From the IMG/VR virus record IMGVR_UViG_3300002835_000007, positions 141,932 to 205,931 of that record: a stretch of DNA of 64,000 nt; one strand, given 5' to 3'. Shown one piece after another: positions 25,616-33,853 of the stretch (position 1 is its first letter; every line of letters begins with the position of its first letter). The stretch comes from a virus. The translations under genes were made by a program, and so were the position numbers. The notes beneath the pieces are model-generated. The model was not told where the DNA came from. It did no database searches and saw only the letters and a program-made list of their open reading frames with translations.

Positions 25616-26568
25616 TTTTTGGCTTTTTGTTCATATTTTTTATCAAGTTCTTTTACTCTATATGCGTCAAGAATATCGTTACCGTCTGTTTTAATTTTAG
25701 CGTTGAACTTGATTACGTAATAACCATTGTATTCAACTATTTTGTCATAAGAAATATTGTCATATTCATATTCTAAATAATCATCTGTACCTAATGTTTT
25801 ATATGTGATAAAATTAATTTCATTAAAGTCTAACATTGTTGAATTGATGCCATCATTCATGATTTTTTTAACTTCACTAATAAACAAACGACTAGTTCTA
25901 TTGTATTCATCTGGATATTTACTTACATAAAATTCTAATAATTTATTAGTTTTATCTATTGTTCTAACATTCATTTTTAACGTAAAGTTTTCTAAATAAA
26001 AGTTAGGTAAATTTTCTCTGATGATTATTATAGGACGTTCAGATTTATTTGTAGCAAAATAATTAATAGACTCAATAATACCATGTGTTGCAACTAAGTC
26101 ACCATTTTCATTTGTTGATTGAATAACTTCATCGAATAAAGATATATTATCGTTATTCATTGCTTGGTTACTACCTATTACAATTTCTGAGTTATCAACA
26201 ACCATTTCTAATTTATAATCATCAGATGGGTCTAATTTAACTTTTTTAAGTCCTAGTTTTTTATTAACTTTTTTAGTTTTAACAATAGGCATCCCATCTT
26301 CGTCATACCCTACAATTTCAGCAGTAACACCTTCACTTTCTTTTAGTATTTTATATGTTCTCCATCTAAGGTTCATAACTTCTTGAGTTATCTCACCTTG
26401 TTTTAATGAGTCAGCCAATTGACCTTGGGTATTTCGTTGGGTTTGATTTACATCTGAACCCAACGTTTCGCCTTGCTGCCCTAAAGCATTTTTTTCAACA
26501 TTACTCATAGCTAATGTTAACATAGCCATTCGTCTGTTAAACCATTGTTTTAATTTATTAAAAACCAT
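25612..26568 (-). CDS. phage protein of unknown function (318 aa)
   Basis: 318 residues. The N-terminus is helical and hydrophobic, FNRRMAMLTLAMSNVEKNAL, followed by a Gln/Asn-rich segment (QQGETLGSDVNQTQRNTQGQ) and then a beta-rich domain with YDEDGMPIVKTKKVNKKLG and SKYPDEYNRTSRLFISEVKK. I recognise the general pattern from other Bacteroidetes phages but not its function. It is embedded in the glycosyltransferase run and coupled to GT25 by ATGA. The N-terminal segment could bind a membrane or a partner. Confidence 0.6.
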   Translation of the reverse strand: MVFNKLKQWFNRRMAMLTLAMSNVEKNALGQQGETLGSDVNQTQRNTQGQLADSLKQGEITQEVMNLRWRTYKILKESEGVTAEIVGYDEDGMPIVKTKKVNKKLGLKKVKLDPSDDYKLEMVVDNSEIVIGSNQAMNNDNISLFDEVIQSTNENGDLVATHGIIESINYFATNKSERPIIIIRENLPNFYLENFTLKMNVRTIDKTNKLLEFYVSKYPDEYNRTSRLFISEVKKIMNDGINSTMLDFNEINFITYKTLGTDDYLEYEYDNISYDKIVEYNGYYVIKFNAKIKTDGNDILDAYRVKELDKKYEQKAKK

Positions 26569-26569
26569 A

Positions 26570-28219
26570 TTAATCTAAAATTAATTCGTATTGTTGTTTA
26601 ATTTCTTTAACAACATTATCACTTTTAAATTTATCGATATCTTCTGGAATGTCATGTAAATTTTTACTTAAAATATTACCAGATGAATCAACATCATATA
26701 TCCAACCTTTTTTACCACACATCCATCCTTCGATAGTTGTTCTACCTAATAAGATACCAGCTGTTTCATCACATTTATGAATATATTGCTCAACATTTGA
26801 TGTTGGACCATGATATTTAACATGTGGTTCGTTTTCAATCATACTAGGTAAGTAATTATCGTTTTCTTTACCAACAAGCCATAATTCTTGATTGTTTTCT
26901 TTGGTAGTGTTAATAAGGTCTTGAATAGTTTGTTTTCTAAGATAATCAATAGTACCAACAAATAAAATTCTTTTCTTATCTCTCTTTTCAGTTGATTTAA
27001 TTGGTTTAAACTTTTCTTCGTTTATAGGATTATAAATAACTTCAACTTTATCAGTTTCGATATTAAAATTCTTAACAATATGTTCTTTAATTTCTGGTCT
27101 TATCGCAATGTATTTTTTAATTTGTGGAGATAACACTGGTTCCTCTAAATTAATCACTTCAGAGTGAATAGAACAAATAACTGGAGTCTCTGGATATAAT
27201 CTAAGTAAATGCTCAGTAACTGGTTTATGGTTTAAATGGATTACATCAAATTCAATATTTGAAACTTTATACAAAGTATTTGGTTGAGAGGTAACATCAC
27301 CTTCTGGAGTTTTTAATAGCCATTTACCATCACCTAATTTAAAACCTGGCGGTTCTTGTAATGAATATAATTTGATACCTAATTGTTTTGCTGCTTTAGC
27401 CAAAGGTTCGCCAATACTTGAACACACACTTACGTTACAACCATCTTTAACCAACTTTTTAGCCAATTCAAAAACATATAATTCAGAACCAGTATAATTA
27501 GCAAAACTTAAACATCCAATAAGAACATCTAATTTCTCATTTTTTCTTAATTGTTTTTTAATATTAACTGGTAGTTTATCTTTAAATGCTTCAGCGAATT
27601 GTTGTCTATTAGACTCCCATTGTTCGTTTGTCATACCTATAGACAAGTGATTAACTCTAATAGATGTAATTACACCTACCTTAACACCTTTTAGATGATT
27701 CTCAAAACAAAATGTTACATCATAAAAGTGGAAACCTTCTACTGATTCATTAAACTTAATTTTCATTTTAGTTTTATCAACAGCAAAAAACAAACCGTCA
27801 ACAATAACAACTTCTTCAACTGATTGACCTAAATCTTCAGAGTAAGAAGATAACCATGATTTACCTTCATGTGTATGCTGTACTCTACCATACATTTTTT
27901 TAGATTTAACCCACCATTGGCCAGTCTCTGACATGTATTTAGTTCCAGCAACACCAATGATACCATATTCTGGATTCTTTTCAAACGTTTTTAATAATTT
28001 GTTACCCCATTGTTTAGTTTCAATAGTTAAATCATCATGACAAAAAACAACAATATCGTTTGTAGCCATTTTTAAGCCACGATTGTAAGCTTTTGTTAAC
28101 GATTCACCATTATTGATTATTTCTATCACCTCAATGTGTTTATGAAGCCCAGATGACTTTATAAGATGTTCTTTATGTTCTGGATTTGATTGTCTGGTAC
28201 AATATACTACTGTAATCAT
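26570..28219 (-). CDS. bidomain glycosyltransferase (GT2 + GT4)
   Basis: 549 residues. First domain (about 1-220): ITVVYCTRQSNPEHKEHLIK start and NDIVVFCHDDLTIETKQWGN with HDD at 61-63 in the donor position, plus a second acidic block near VEGFHFYDVTFCFENH. Second domain (about 230-549): LDVLIGCLSFANYTGSELYV as in GT4 N-domains, ICSIHSEVINLEEPV, and KRILFVGTIDYLRKQTIQ with GRTTIEGWMCGKKGW (E-x-type donor region). The pair could add two sugars in succession. It is coupled to the 318-aa gene (one-base spacing) and to the 86-aa gene by ATGA. Confidence 0.8.
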   Translation of the reverse strand: MITVVYCTRQSNPEHKEHLIKSSGLHKHIEVIEIINNGESLTKAYNRGLKMATNDIVVFCHDDLTIETKQWGNKLLKTFEKNPEYGIIGVAGTKYMSETGQWWVKSKKMYGRVQHTHEGKSWLSSYSEDLGQSVEEVVIVDGLFFAVDKTKMKIKFNESVEGFHFYDVTFCFENHLKGVKVGVITSIRVNHLSIGMTNEQWESNRQQFAEAFKDKLPVNIKKQLRKNEKLDVLIGCLSFANYTGSELYVFELAKKLVKDGCNVSVCSSIGEPLAKAAKQLGIKLYSLQEPPGFKLGDGKWLLKTPEGDVTSQPNTLYKVSNIEFDVIHLNHKPVTEHLLRLYPETPVICSIHSEVINLEEPVLSPQIKKYIAIRPEIKEHIVKNFNIETDKVEVIYNPINEEKFKPIKSTEKRDKKRILFVGTIDYLRKQTIQDLINTTKENNQELWLVGKENDNYLPSMIENEPHVKYHGPTSNVEQYIHKCDETAGILLGRTTIEGWMCGKKGWIYDVDSSGNILSKNLHDIPEDIDKFKSDNVVKEIKQQYELILD

Positions 28220-28476
28220 TTTCTAGTTAAATTATATTTTGTTATGAAATCTTCATAACTTATTTTTTCGATAGTATTATCACTAAACCCTACGTTTGGT
28301 GAAAATAGAACAAAACCCTCAGTAGATAAATCTATTGAAGGTTCTAATGCGTCTACTGCTGGTCTTTCATATTTCCAATGATTTTCATCATCAGAAATAT
28401 TTATAAATCTTCCATTGAAGATACCAGCTGTTTTAGCATGTTCTTTTAATGTTTCTATAAATTCTGCTCTAATCAT
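28216..28476 (-). CDS. hypothetical protein (86 aa)
   Basis: 86 residues: MIRAEFIETLKEHAKTAGIF, then DDENHWKYERPAVDALEPS. Coupled by ATGA on both sides (to dut and to the bidomain GT), so it is part of this operon. No motif is recognised. The mix of charged and aromatic residues suggests a small soluble globular protein. Confidence 0.6.
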   Translation of the reverse strand: MIRAEFIETLKEHAKTAGIFNGRFINISDDENHWKYERPAVDALEPSIDLSTEGFVLFSPNVGFSDNTIEKISYEDFITKYNLTRK

Positions 28477-29063
28477 TTTACACCAGTTGAACCGAAACCA
28501 CCAGAACCACGTTCTGTGTTTTCGTCTATGTTATCTACTTTATTTAAATTAATAAAGTTTTTGCCGATTACAGAAGCAATAACTGCTTGTGCAATTCTAT
28601 CACCATGACTAATAGTAAAAGCTTCATCGCCATGGTTGATTAAAATAACTTTAACTTCGCCACGATAGTCAGCATCCACAGTTCCAGGTGAGTTCAAAAC
28701 AGTTACACCATTTTTAGCAGCCAAACCACTTCTAGGTCTAACTTGAATTTCAAAATTCTCTGGAATTTCAAAATATAAACCAGTAGGGATAATTCTAACA
28801 CCATGTGAAGGTATAGTAATCGGTGAATCTAAATTAGCTCTTAAATCAAAACCAGATGAACCAGAAGTTGCATATTCTGGGTCTTGGTTATTTGATTCGT
28901 TTTTAAAATTAAATTTAATTTTATGAGCATCATAATTAATACTAAATTTATCAGCGTTAAATTCGTTATCAAAATCTTCTTGCGTGTAACCACTATCTGG
29001 GTCAGCAATTAACAAGATTTTGTTTCTCATGTCTGCTATTAAGTCTTCGTTATCTAAACTCAT
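28473..29063 (-). CDS. dut: dUTPase
   Basis: 196 residues from the ATG at MSLDNEDLIADMRNKIL, one base after the HD gene's stop. All five trimeric dUTPase motifs are present: SSGFDLRA (69-76), RPRSGLAAK (109-117), GTVDADYRGEVKV (127-139), GDRIAQAV (154-161) and ERGSGGFGSTG (184-194). It hydrolyses dUTP to dUMP, keeping uracil out of phage DNA and supplying dTMP. An N-terminal extension of about 60 residues (DPDSGYTQEDFDNEFNADKF) is not part of the usual fold. The HD gene upstream suggests a nucleotide-metabolism pair. Confidence 0.95.
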   Translation of the reverse strand: MSLDNEDLIADMRNKILLIADPDSGYTQEDFDNEFNADKFSINYDAHKIKFNFKNESNNQDPEYATSGSSGFDLRANLDSPITIPSHGVRIIPTGLYFEIPENFEIQVRPRSGLAAKNGVTVLNSPGTVDADYRGEVKVILINHGDEAFTISHGDRIAQAVIASVIGKNFINLNKVDNIDENTERGSGGFGSTGVK

Positions 29064-29064
29064 A

Positions 29065-29628
29065 TTACTTTTTAGTTTTTTCATTTTTAACAGCAAACAA
29101 TACAGCTGTTTTTAATAAATCACCTAACATTGAGTTATGATACTCAACCATTTTATCATCACTTTTATCTAAATTAATGATTGCGGTGTATTCTTGTTCA
29201 GTTAACTGGATACCGTGTGACATAGTATAATAAACACTTCTTTCACCCACTCTCATAGATGTTAAGTCTTCATTAAATTCGTACATTTTTCCTTGGTTTT
29301 TTCTGTGCCATTCTGAATCACATGGCTTGTAAAGATTTGCTTTACCAATTTGGTGAAGAAGACAAACTTTCAATAATGAGTTTTGGTCAACTTTTTCTTC
29401 TTCTGGTAATGCGTTATTGAATTTTACAGCGTAAGACCCTACTCTAAGAAGGTGGTCGATTAAACCACCTTCAAAAGCATTGTGTAGGTCTGCCATTGTT
29501 GACGCTGGAGCTTTAATAAAAGACTCCCCTAAGAATTTCATGAATTCATCATTCATGAAACCTAATTTTGTTGCAGTGTCAAAATATTTTTTTGTGTTAG
29601 CAACAATTTTTTCTTGTGTTAATGACAT
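29065..29628 (-). CDS. variant HD-domain protein
   Basis: 187 residues. The pattern is that of HD phosphohydrolases: FEGGLIDHLLRVGSYAVKF (H59) and KVCLLHQIGKANLY, but the usual HD doublet is HQ (H92-Q93), with MSHGIQLTEQEYTAI following. Loss of the metal-binding aspartate predicts low or altered catalysis. It is encoded directly before dUTPase and might act on nucleotides, or bind them as a sensor. The N-terminal region is helical. Confidence 0.65.
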   Translation of the reverse strand: MSLTQEKIVANTKKYFDTATKLGFMNDEFMKFLGESFIKAPASTMADLHNAFEGGLIDHLLRVGSYAVKFNNALPEEEKVDQNSLLKVCLLHQIGKANLYKPCDSEWHRKNQGKMYEFNEDLTSMRVGERSVYYTMSHGIQLTEQEYTAIINLDKSDDKMVEYHNSMLGDLLKTAVLFAVKNEKTKK

Positions 29629-29691
29629 ATTATTTTATTTTATTAGTTTTATATTTACTAATATACTAACAAAATACGAATAAATCAATAT

Positions 29692-30150
29692 TTATTTTTG
29701 AAGTTTTTCAAAAACTTCAGATTTATTTATAGGTGCATATAAATGGTTTTCTTGTTCATTTAAAACACTTGGTGGTACACTAGGTGTTATTGGTTTTTTA
29801 GTTTCCAAATCATCCATAAAATCTTTAGCGTTACTTAAAATTTCTTTAATGTTTTTAGTTCCTTTTTCTTTTTTATGCGTTTCTATTCTTTCATTATCAA
29901 CAATAGCTATTTCATCTTCATCTCTTTCACCATGCGGAACCAAAGTAGGTCTACCCATTGTTGTTCGTCTCATTCTGTCCATAAGTTCAGTACGTTTCAT
30001 AACGTCCAAGATATGTTTAGCTGATTCATCTTCTTTAGGTGTTTCAGTTAATACTTGTTTAGATTCAACTTTAAGTTCTTCTTTTTCATCTTCTCTTAAT
30101 AACTCAATCATAAAGTTAAATAAAAGTTTAATATCGTCTTTTCTACTCAT
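29692..30150 (-). CDS. hypothetical protein (152 aa), charged
   Basis: 152 residues, very charged: FNFMIELLREDEKEELKVES, then MKRTELMDRMRRTTMGRPTL and KKEKGTKNIKEILSNAKDF. Reads as a largely helical, partly disordered protein. Its start overlaps the stop of the upstream GT gene by one base (TAATG). Its last codons form a hairpin GAAGTTTTT-G-AAAAACTTC, which could be a weak terminator. No family recognised. Confidence 0.6.
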   Translation of the reverse strand: MSRKDDIKLLFNFMIELLREDEKEELKVESKQVLTETPKEDESAKHILDVMKRTELMDRMRRTTMGRPTLVPHGERDEDEIAIVDNERIETHKKEKGTKNIKEILSNAKDFMDDLETKKPITPSVPPSVLNEQENHLYAPINKSEVFEKLQK

Positions 30151-31421
30151 TATGCTATTTCTTTTTCTTCTTTTGTTATTGTTTTTTGTTTAGCAGCAAT
30201 AAGGTTTAAATACAATTCACGTCTTTGTTCGGTTACTTTATTCAATGAATAAGTATCTTTAACTGTGTTGTGTAAATTATCTTGTAATTGTTTAACAATA
30301 TCTTGATTTTGAATTAATTTTTTAATTGACGCATACCAATCTTTATGGTTTTTAACTTCATCAATCAAGATGCCATTACCATCTTCTTCAAACCCACCAC
30401 CAAATTTAACAGCGTTTTTAATATCTATTGTATAAGGTCCAAAATTTTGAGCGATAATTGCTTTATGGTGGAAACCAGCTTCAATTACTTTTAATTGACT
30501 TTTAACCTTATTAAAGATATTTTCTTCTAGCGGTGCTAACGATACGTCAAATAAATTATAGTTAGTAGCGTAAGTAGAAATAGGTTTAGTCCAAACACGT
30601 CTATACGCTTCGTTATTAATCCCTTCAAATTCAGAATTAGGTATAAATTTCATTAAGAAATCTTTATATTCTGGACTAACTGATTTATAGTCATCAGTAA
30701 AGATTCTTTCATATGAATACCAAACACTTTCCATTGGGCTAATGTTTCTAGTTCTTTGTTCACCAGTTGTTGGGTCAATTTCAGTGTGGGTTCCTCTAAT
30801 ATCAAATCCACATAACACAAATTGAACTTTATCAATTAATTTATCTGTTGTAAGTTTAGCGACAATACCTTTTAAAATTTCTAAATCTTTTAAATGCGAT
30901 GAACCACCTAACCACCCAATTCTAAGTCTTCCATTTGATGGTTCTAAGTTAGGGGTGAATTGTTTTTCTGTTGGTTCGATTGCGTTAGCTAAAACGTGAA
31001 CATTTTTATTAAATTTAGCAATTTCATTAGCGAATAAAGTTGTTGTAGTTGTTACATTTTCAGCTAATTTAATGTTATTTAAAATCATCTCATCGATTTT
31101 ATGTGCTTTGATTAAATGATACGCTGGGTGATGTTCACCTGGAGACCAATAATCATCTAAATCCATAATGGTAACAATACCTAAAGATTTTAATTTTTCT
31201 AATAACGGACCCATTTGTTCATAATTACCTAATGTTCTATGGTAATGGATAATATCATATTGTTTTAACCATTCGTCATTGTTTAATTGTGGCTCATAAT
31301 CAACGTCAACGTGAAATTCAGTTGGGTAGTTATTTTCTAATGCGATATGAGGGTTTGTGCTTCTGTAATATGAAACACCAGTTCTGTCACTTGGTACTAC
31401 TAGTACTTTTAATTTTTTCAT
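30150..31421 (-). CDS. glycosyltransferase, GT-B fold
   Basis: 423 residues. Two Rossmann-like halves: KVLVVPSDRTGVSYYRSTNP with DIIHYHRTLGNYEQMGPLLE, then GRLRIGWLGGSSHLKDLEIL (about 180-200) and VKSQLKVIEAGFHHKAIIAQ, the donor-binding helix. The signature resembles GT4-type enzymes. Overlaps the 152-aa gene by one base. First gene of the glycan operon to be transcribed after the structural block. Confidence 0.8.
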   Translation of the reverse strand: MKKLKVLVVPSDRTGVSYYRSTNPHIALENNYPTEFHVDVDYEPQLNNDEWLKQYDIIHYHRTLGNYEQMGPLLEKLKSLGIVTIMDLDDYWSPGEHHPAYHLIKAHKIDEMILNNIKLAENVTTTTTLFANEIAKFNKNVHVLANAIEPTEKQFTPNLEPSNGRLRIGWLGGSSHLKDLEILKGIVAKLTTDKLIDKVQFVLCGFDIRGTHTEIDPTTGEQRTRNISPMESVWYSYERIFTDDYKSVSPEYKDFLMKFIPNSEFEGINNEAYRRVWTKPISTYATNYNLFDVSLAPLEENIFNKVKSQLKVIEAGFHHKAIIAQNFGPYTIDIKNAVKFGGGFEEDGNGILIDEVKNHKDWYASIKKLIQNQDIVKQLQDNLHNTVKDTYSLNKVTEQRRELYLNLIAAKQKTITKEEKEIA

Positions 31422-31484
31422 AAAATTTATTTAAAAACTTTTTATTAATATTTTAATTATAAGAATAAAATTTTATATGTAAAT

Positions 31485-31513
31485 AAAAAAGGGGTCTTTA
31501 AACCCCTTTTTTT
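31485..31513 (-). terminator. rho-independent terminator after 31512-32102
   Basis: AAAAAAGGGGT and ACCCCTTTTTTT stem arms (31485-31495 with 31502-31512) with a 6-base loop and a T run on the minus strand. It directly follows, and partly overlaps, the stop codon of the 196-aa gene and separates it from the glycan block. Confidence 0.85.
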
Positions 31514-32102
31514 ATATTTTTTTCTTTGTTTGTAATTTACCTTCTTTTATCAGTAAATTTATTGTCTTTGCAATTGTGGTTTCTGTTATTCTTTTTTCGT
31601 AAGATTCTTTAAAGTATTCAGCAACCGCTTCCTTAACCATAGACTTTAACATGTTAGGGTCTATAGTCATTTGTTGTTGGTAACTACCAGAAGATTCACG
31701 TAATGGAACACTTGGTGATTTAAATTTAGATTGTGGTTTTTCAACCAATTCACCTAAGTCTTCCAATGAAAAACTAGATGGTGGTCCTTGTAATTGTGGT
31801 ATTGGATTTTTAATCATAGCCTCTTTTATCGCTTGAGGCAAATTTGAAGCCATTACTTGTTCAGCTGTATACATTTGTGGTTGCATACTAGATGATGATT
31901 GTGGAGAAAATTGTTCATAAATTGGTTCTCTTTCATCTCTTTCATCATAAGCTGGTTGTTGATAACTATCGTAGTCTTCTCTAACAGATTTATTACTAGA
32001 TTTTATTGGAGTAGTGTTTTCTTCTACTTTGTTCATAACAGTTTTAGCCTTTGCTAAAATACTTTTAAGTGCTGCTAAATTAACTGGTGCTGGTGTATCC
32101 AT
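31512..32102 (-). CDS. putative capsid-assembly or structural protein (196 aa)
   Basis: 196 residues. Helical ends with a disordered Ser/Gln/Pro middle (EREPIYEQFSPQSSSSMQPQ) and IDPNMLKSMVKEAVAEYFKE near the C-terminus. It is the last gene of a six-gene minus-strand run with the WYL-like protein and paralogue pair and is followed by a terminator. Composition and context fit a scaffold-like or internal head protein; no motif proves it. Confidence 0.5.
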   Translation of the reverse strand: MDTPAPVNLAALKSILAKAKTVMNKVEENTTPIKSSNKSVREDYDSYQQPAYDERDEREPIYEQFSPQSSSSMQPQMYTAEQVMASNLPQAIKEAMIKNPIPQLQGPPSSFSLEDLGELVEKPQSKFKSPSVPLRESSGSYQQQMTIDPNMLKSMVKEAVAEYFKESYEKRITETTIAKTINLLIKEGKLQTKKKI

Positions 32103-32103
32103 A

Positions 32104-32895
32104 TTATACGTTATTTAGTTCATCTTTATTTTCTATATCATTATTTTCTATCTCACCATCTTGTGGTTCTTGAGTTTGTTTTTGTTGCAACTGTTTTTGT
32201 TGCAACTGTTTTTGTTGTTGTCTTTCTTTAAATTTATCAAACTCTACTTTTTGTAATTCTTTTTTCTCTACGTCTTGTTGTTGTTGTGCTGCTTGTTGTC
32301 TATTACCAAAGTTTTGTTTTTGTTGTTGTAATCTTGCTTGTGTATCTTTTTCGGCTTTTTGTTTTTGTTTTTCTTTATTAGCTACAGTACTATCAGCGTA
32401 TTGATATGAACCAAGAGCAGCAATTTTTTCTGTACTTTTCACAGATGGTGAATTATTACCAGTCTTATTAAATCTTGCAATTATCGGTGTACCATCTGCT
32501 CTATAACCAGAAGTATAAGGTTTTGGTTCTTGATAAAAAGGCACTTTTGAAACTTTAATATCACTCATTCTGTTCAAATCAAATTTTTTCCAACCAGTAG
32601 CACTACGTGCTTCATTTGATGGACTTGAAGATTTACCGTTTTTAGAAACTTGGTACGCATCAATTAATCCGTTATCAGCTGTTGAGACATTTCTTTGAGT
32701 TACTTGAACCCATCTATTAGAAACTTCACCATCTTTTCCTTGATAATTAAACGACACGTAATAAAATTTACCTTGTTTGTTTGGGTCACCATTCAAAATA
32801 TTATCAACATCACTAGTTGACACCGCTTCGTTTAGTTGTGTCAACCTAATGATTTCTTCTAATATAACTGATTGATATAGATTGTAAAGTTTCAT
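32104..32895 (-). CDS. putative virion protein with WYL-like domain
   Basis: 263 residues. The N-terminus MKLYNLYQSVILEEIIRLTQ resembles the helical leader common to such phage proteins. Residues about 25-125 look like a phage WYL-type beta domain: GKFYYVSFNYQGKDGEVSNR, then DAYQVSKNGK and TGWKKFDLNRMSDIKV. The last third is Gln-rich and repetitive (KQLQQKQLQQKQTQEPQDGE). WYL-like domains occur in head or neck-associated proteins of large phages; role unproven. It is followed by the 196-aa gene one base later. Confidence 0.5.
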   Translation of the reverse strand: MKLYNLYQSVILEEIIRLTQLNEAVSTSDVDNILNGDPNKQGKFYYVSFNYQGKDGEVSNRWVQVTQRNVSTADNGLIDAYQVSKNGKSSSPSNEARSATGWKKFDLNRMSDIKVSKVPFYQEPKPYTSGYRADGTPIIARFNKTGNNSPSVKSTEKIAALGSYQYADSTVANKEKQKQKAEKDTQARLQQQKQNFGNRQQAAQQQQDVEKKELQKVEFDKFKERQQQKQLQQKQLQQKQTQEPQDGEIENNDIENKDELNNV

Positions 32896-32907
32896 TAATT
32901 ATTTTTT

Positions 32908-33366
32908 TTAAAATATAATTTTTCCAGTGTTAAACGCTGTTAAGGAAGGTTTAGCATATTGAAAACCAATACTAGGACCTGGAGTTGGACCAGGACCATA
33001 ACCAAATGTGGTACTATTAAGTTGTAATTGTGCGTTACGTCCAGAATCCGTAATTCCTAAAACACCGTCTCTATCTTCTTTACTACCACCATCATAATTT
33101 AATCTAGCAACAACACCTTTATATGTGTTTGTAACGTCTATTTGTTGATTTGTACCTTTACCGTAACTAGGTGTTATTGTATCAGCTTTAGCGTTTGTAT
33201 GTGTTAGACTATATATACCACCAAACATACCAGTAATGGCTGGATTTTTGTAAGGGCCAACATATACTTTACCAGTACCAACTTTAGATTGTTGAATTAA
33301 CCATAAACGTTGAGCTATTGCTGCTTTTTCTAACGGAGTTTGACCGTAAATATAAGGAGTTGGCAT
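32908..33366 (-). CDS. paralogous virion-type protein, copy 2
   Basis: 152 residues beginning MPTPYIYGQTPLEKAAIAQR, then WLIQQSKVGTGKVYVGPYKN. It shares its N-terminus, LWLIQQSKVGTGK, HTNAKADT and DTYKGV-type segments with the upstream gene, which is clearly a duplicate. The beta-rich composition with Gly and Asn suggests a virion or decoration protein. The two copies differ mainly near residues 15-25 and in the C-terminal 35 residues. Confidence 0.6.
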   Translation of the reverse strand: MPTPYIYGQTPLEKAAIAQRLWLIQQSKVGTGKVYVGPYKNPAITGMFGGIYSLTHTNAKADTITPSYGKGTNQQIDVTNTYKGVVARLNYDGGSKEDRDGVLGITDSGRNAQLQLNSTTFGYGPGPTPGPSIGFQYAKPSLTAFNTGKIIF

Positions 33367-33372
33367 ATATTA

Positions 33373-33849
33373 TTAAATAATATTTACTTGTCCTTTATTA
33401 GCTGTCATATCTGGTTGTTTATCGTACTCTTTGTAATTTAATACTTTAGTACCATATCCCCATGTAGTAGAGTTTAAAAGTTGTTGTTTTTCTCTACCAA
33501 GTCCACCATTAGTTACATTTCCTTTTATATCTTCTAAACTACCACCAGCATAATTAATTCTAGCAGTAACACCTTTATATGTGTCTACAACATCAATTTG
33601 GTTACCAGTACCTTTACCTAAATAAGGTGATACTGTGTCAGCTTTAGCGTTTGTATGTGTTACACTATATTTATCACCTTGATTACCAGTAATATCTGGG
33701 TTTTTATATGGTCCAGCATATGGGTATTTACCAGTACCAACTTTAGATTGTTGAATTAACCAAAGTCTACCAGAGTTACCATATGATGGATTACCATTTA
33801 TTGCGAATTTTTCTAACGGAGTTTGACCGTAAATGTAAGGAGTTGGCAT
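33373..33849 (-). CDS. paralogous virion-type protein, copy 1
   Basis: 158 residues beginning MPTPYIYGQTPLEKFAINGN, then RLWLIQQSKVGTGKYPYAGP. Six bases separate it from its paralogue downstream. Two DNA stretches of about 30 bases are nearly identical between the copies (around the start and around LIQQSKVGTGK), showing a fairly recent duplication. No function is recognised. Confidence 0.6.
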   Translation of the reverse strand: MPTPYIYGQTPLEKFAINGNPSYGNSGRLWLIQQSKVGTGKYPYAGPYKNPDITGNQGDKYSVTHTNAKADTVSPYLGKGTGNQIDVVDTYKGVTARINYAGGSLEDIKGNVTNGGLGREKQQLLNSTTWGYGTKVLNYKEYDKQPDMTANKGQVNII

Positions 33850-33853
33850 AATT

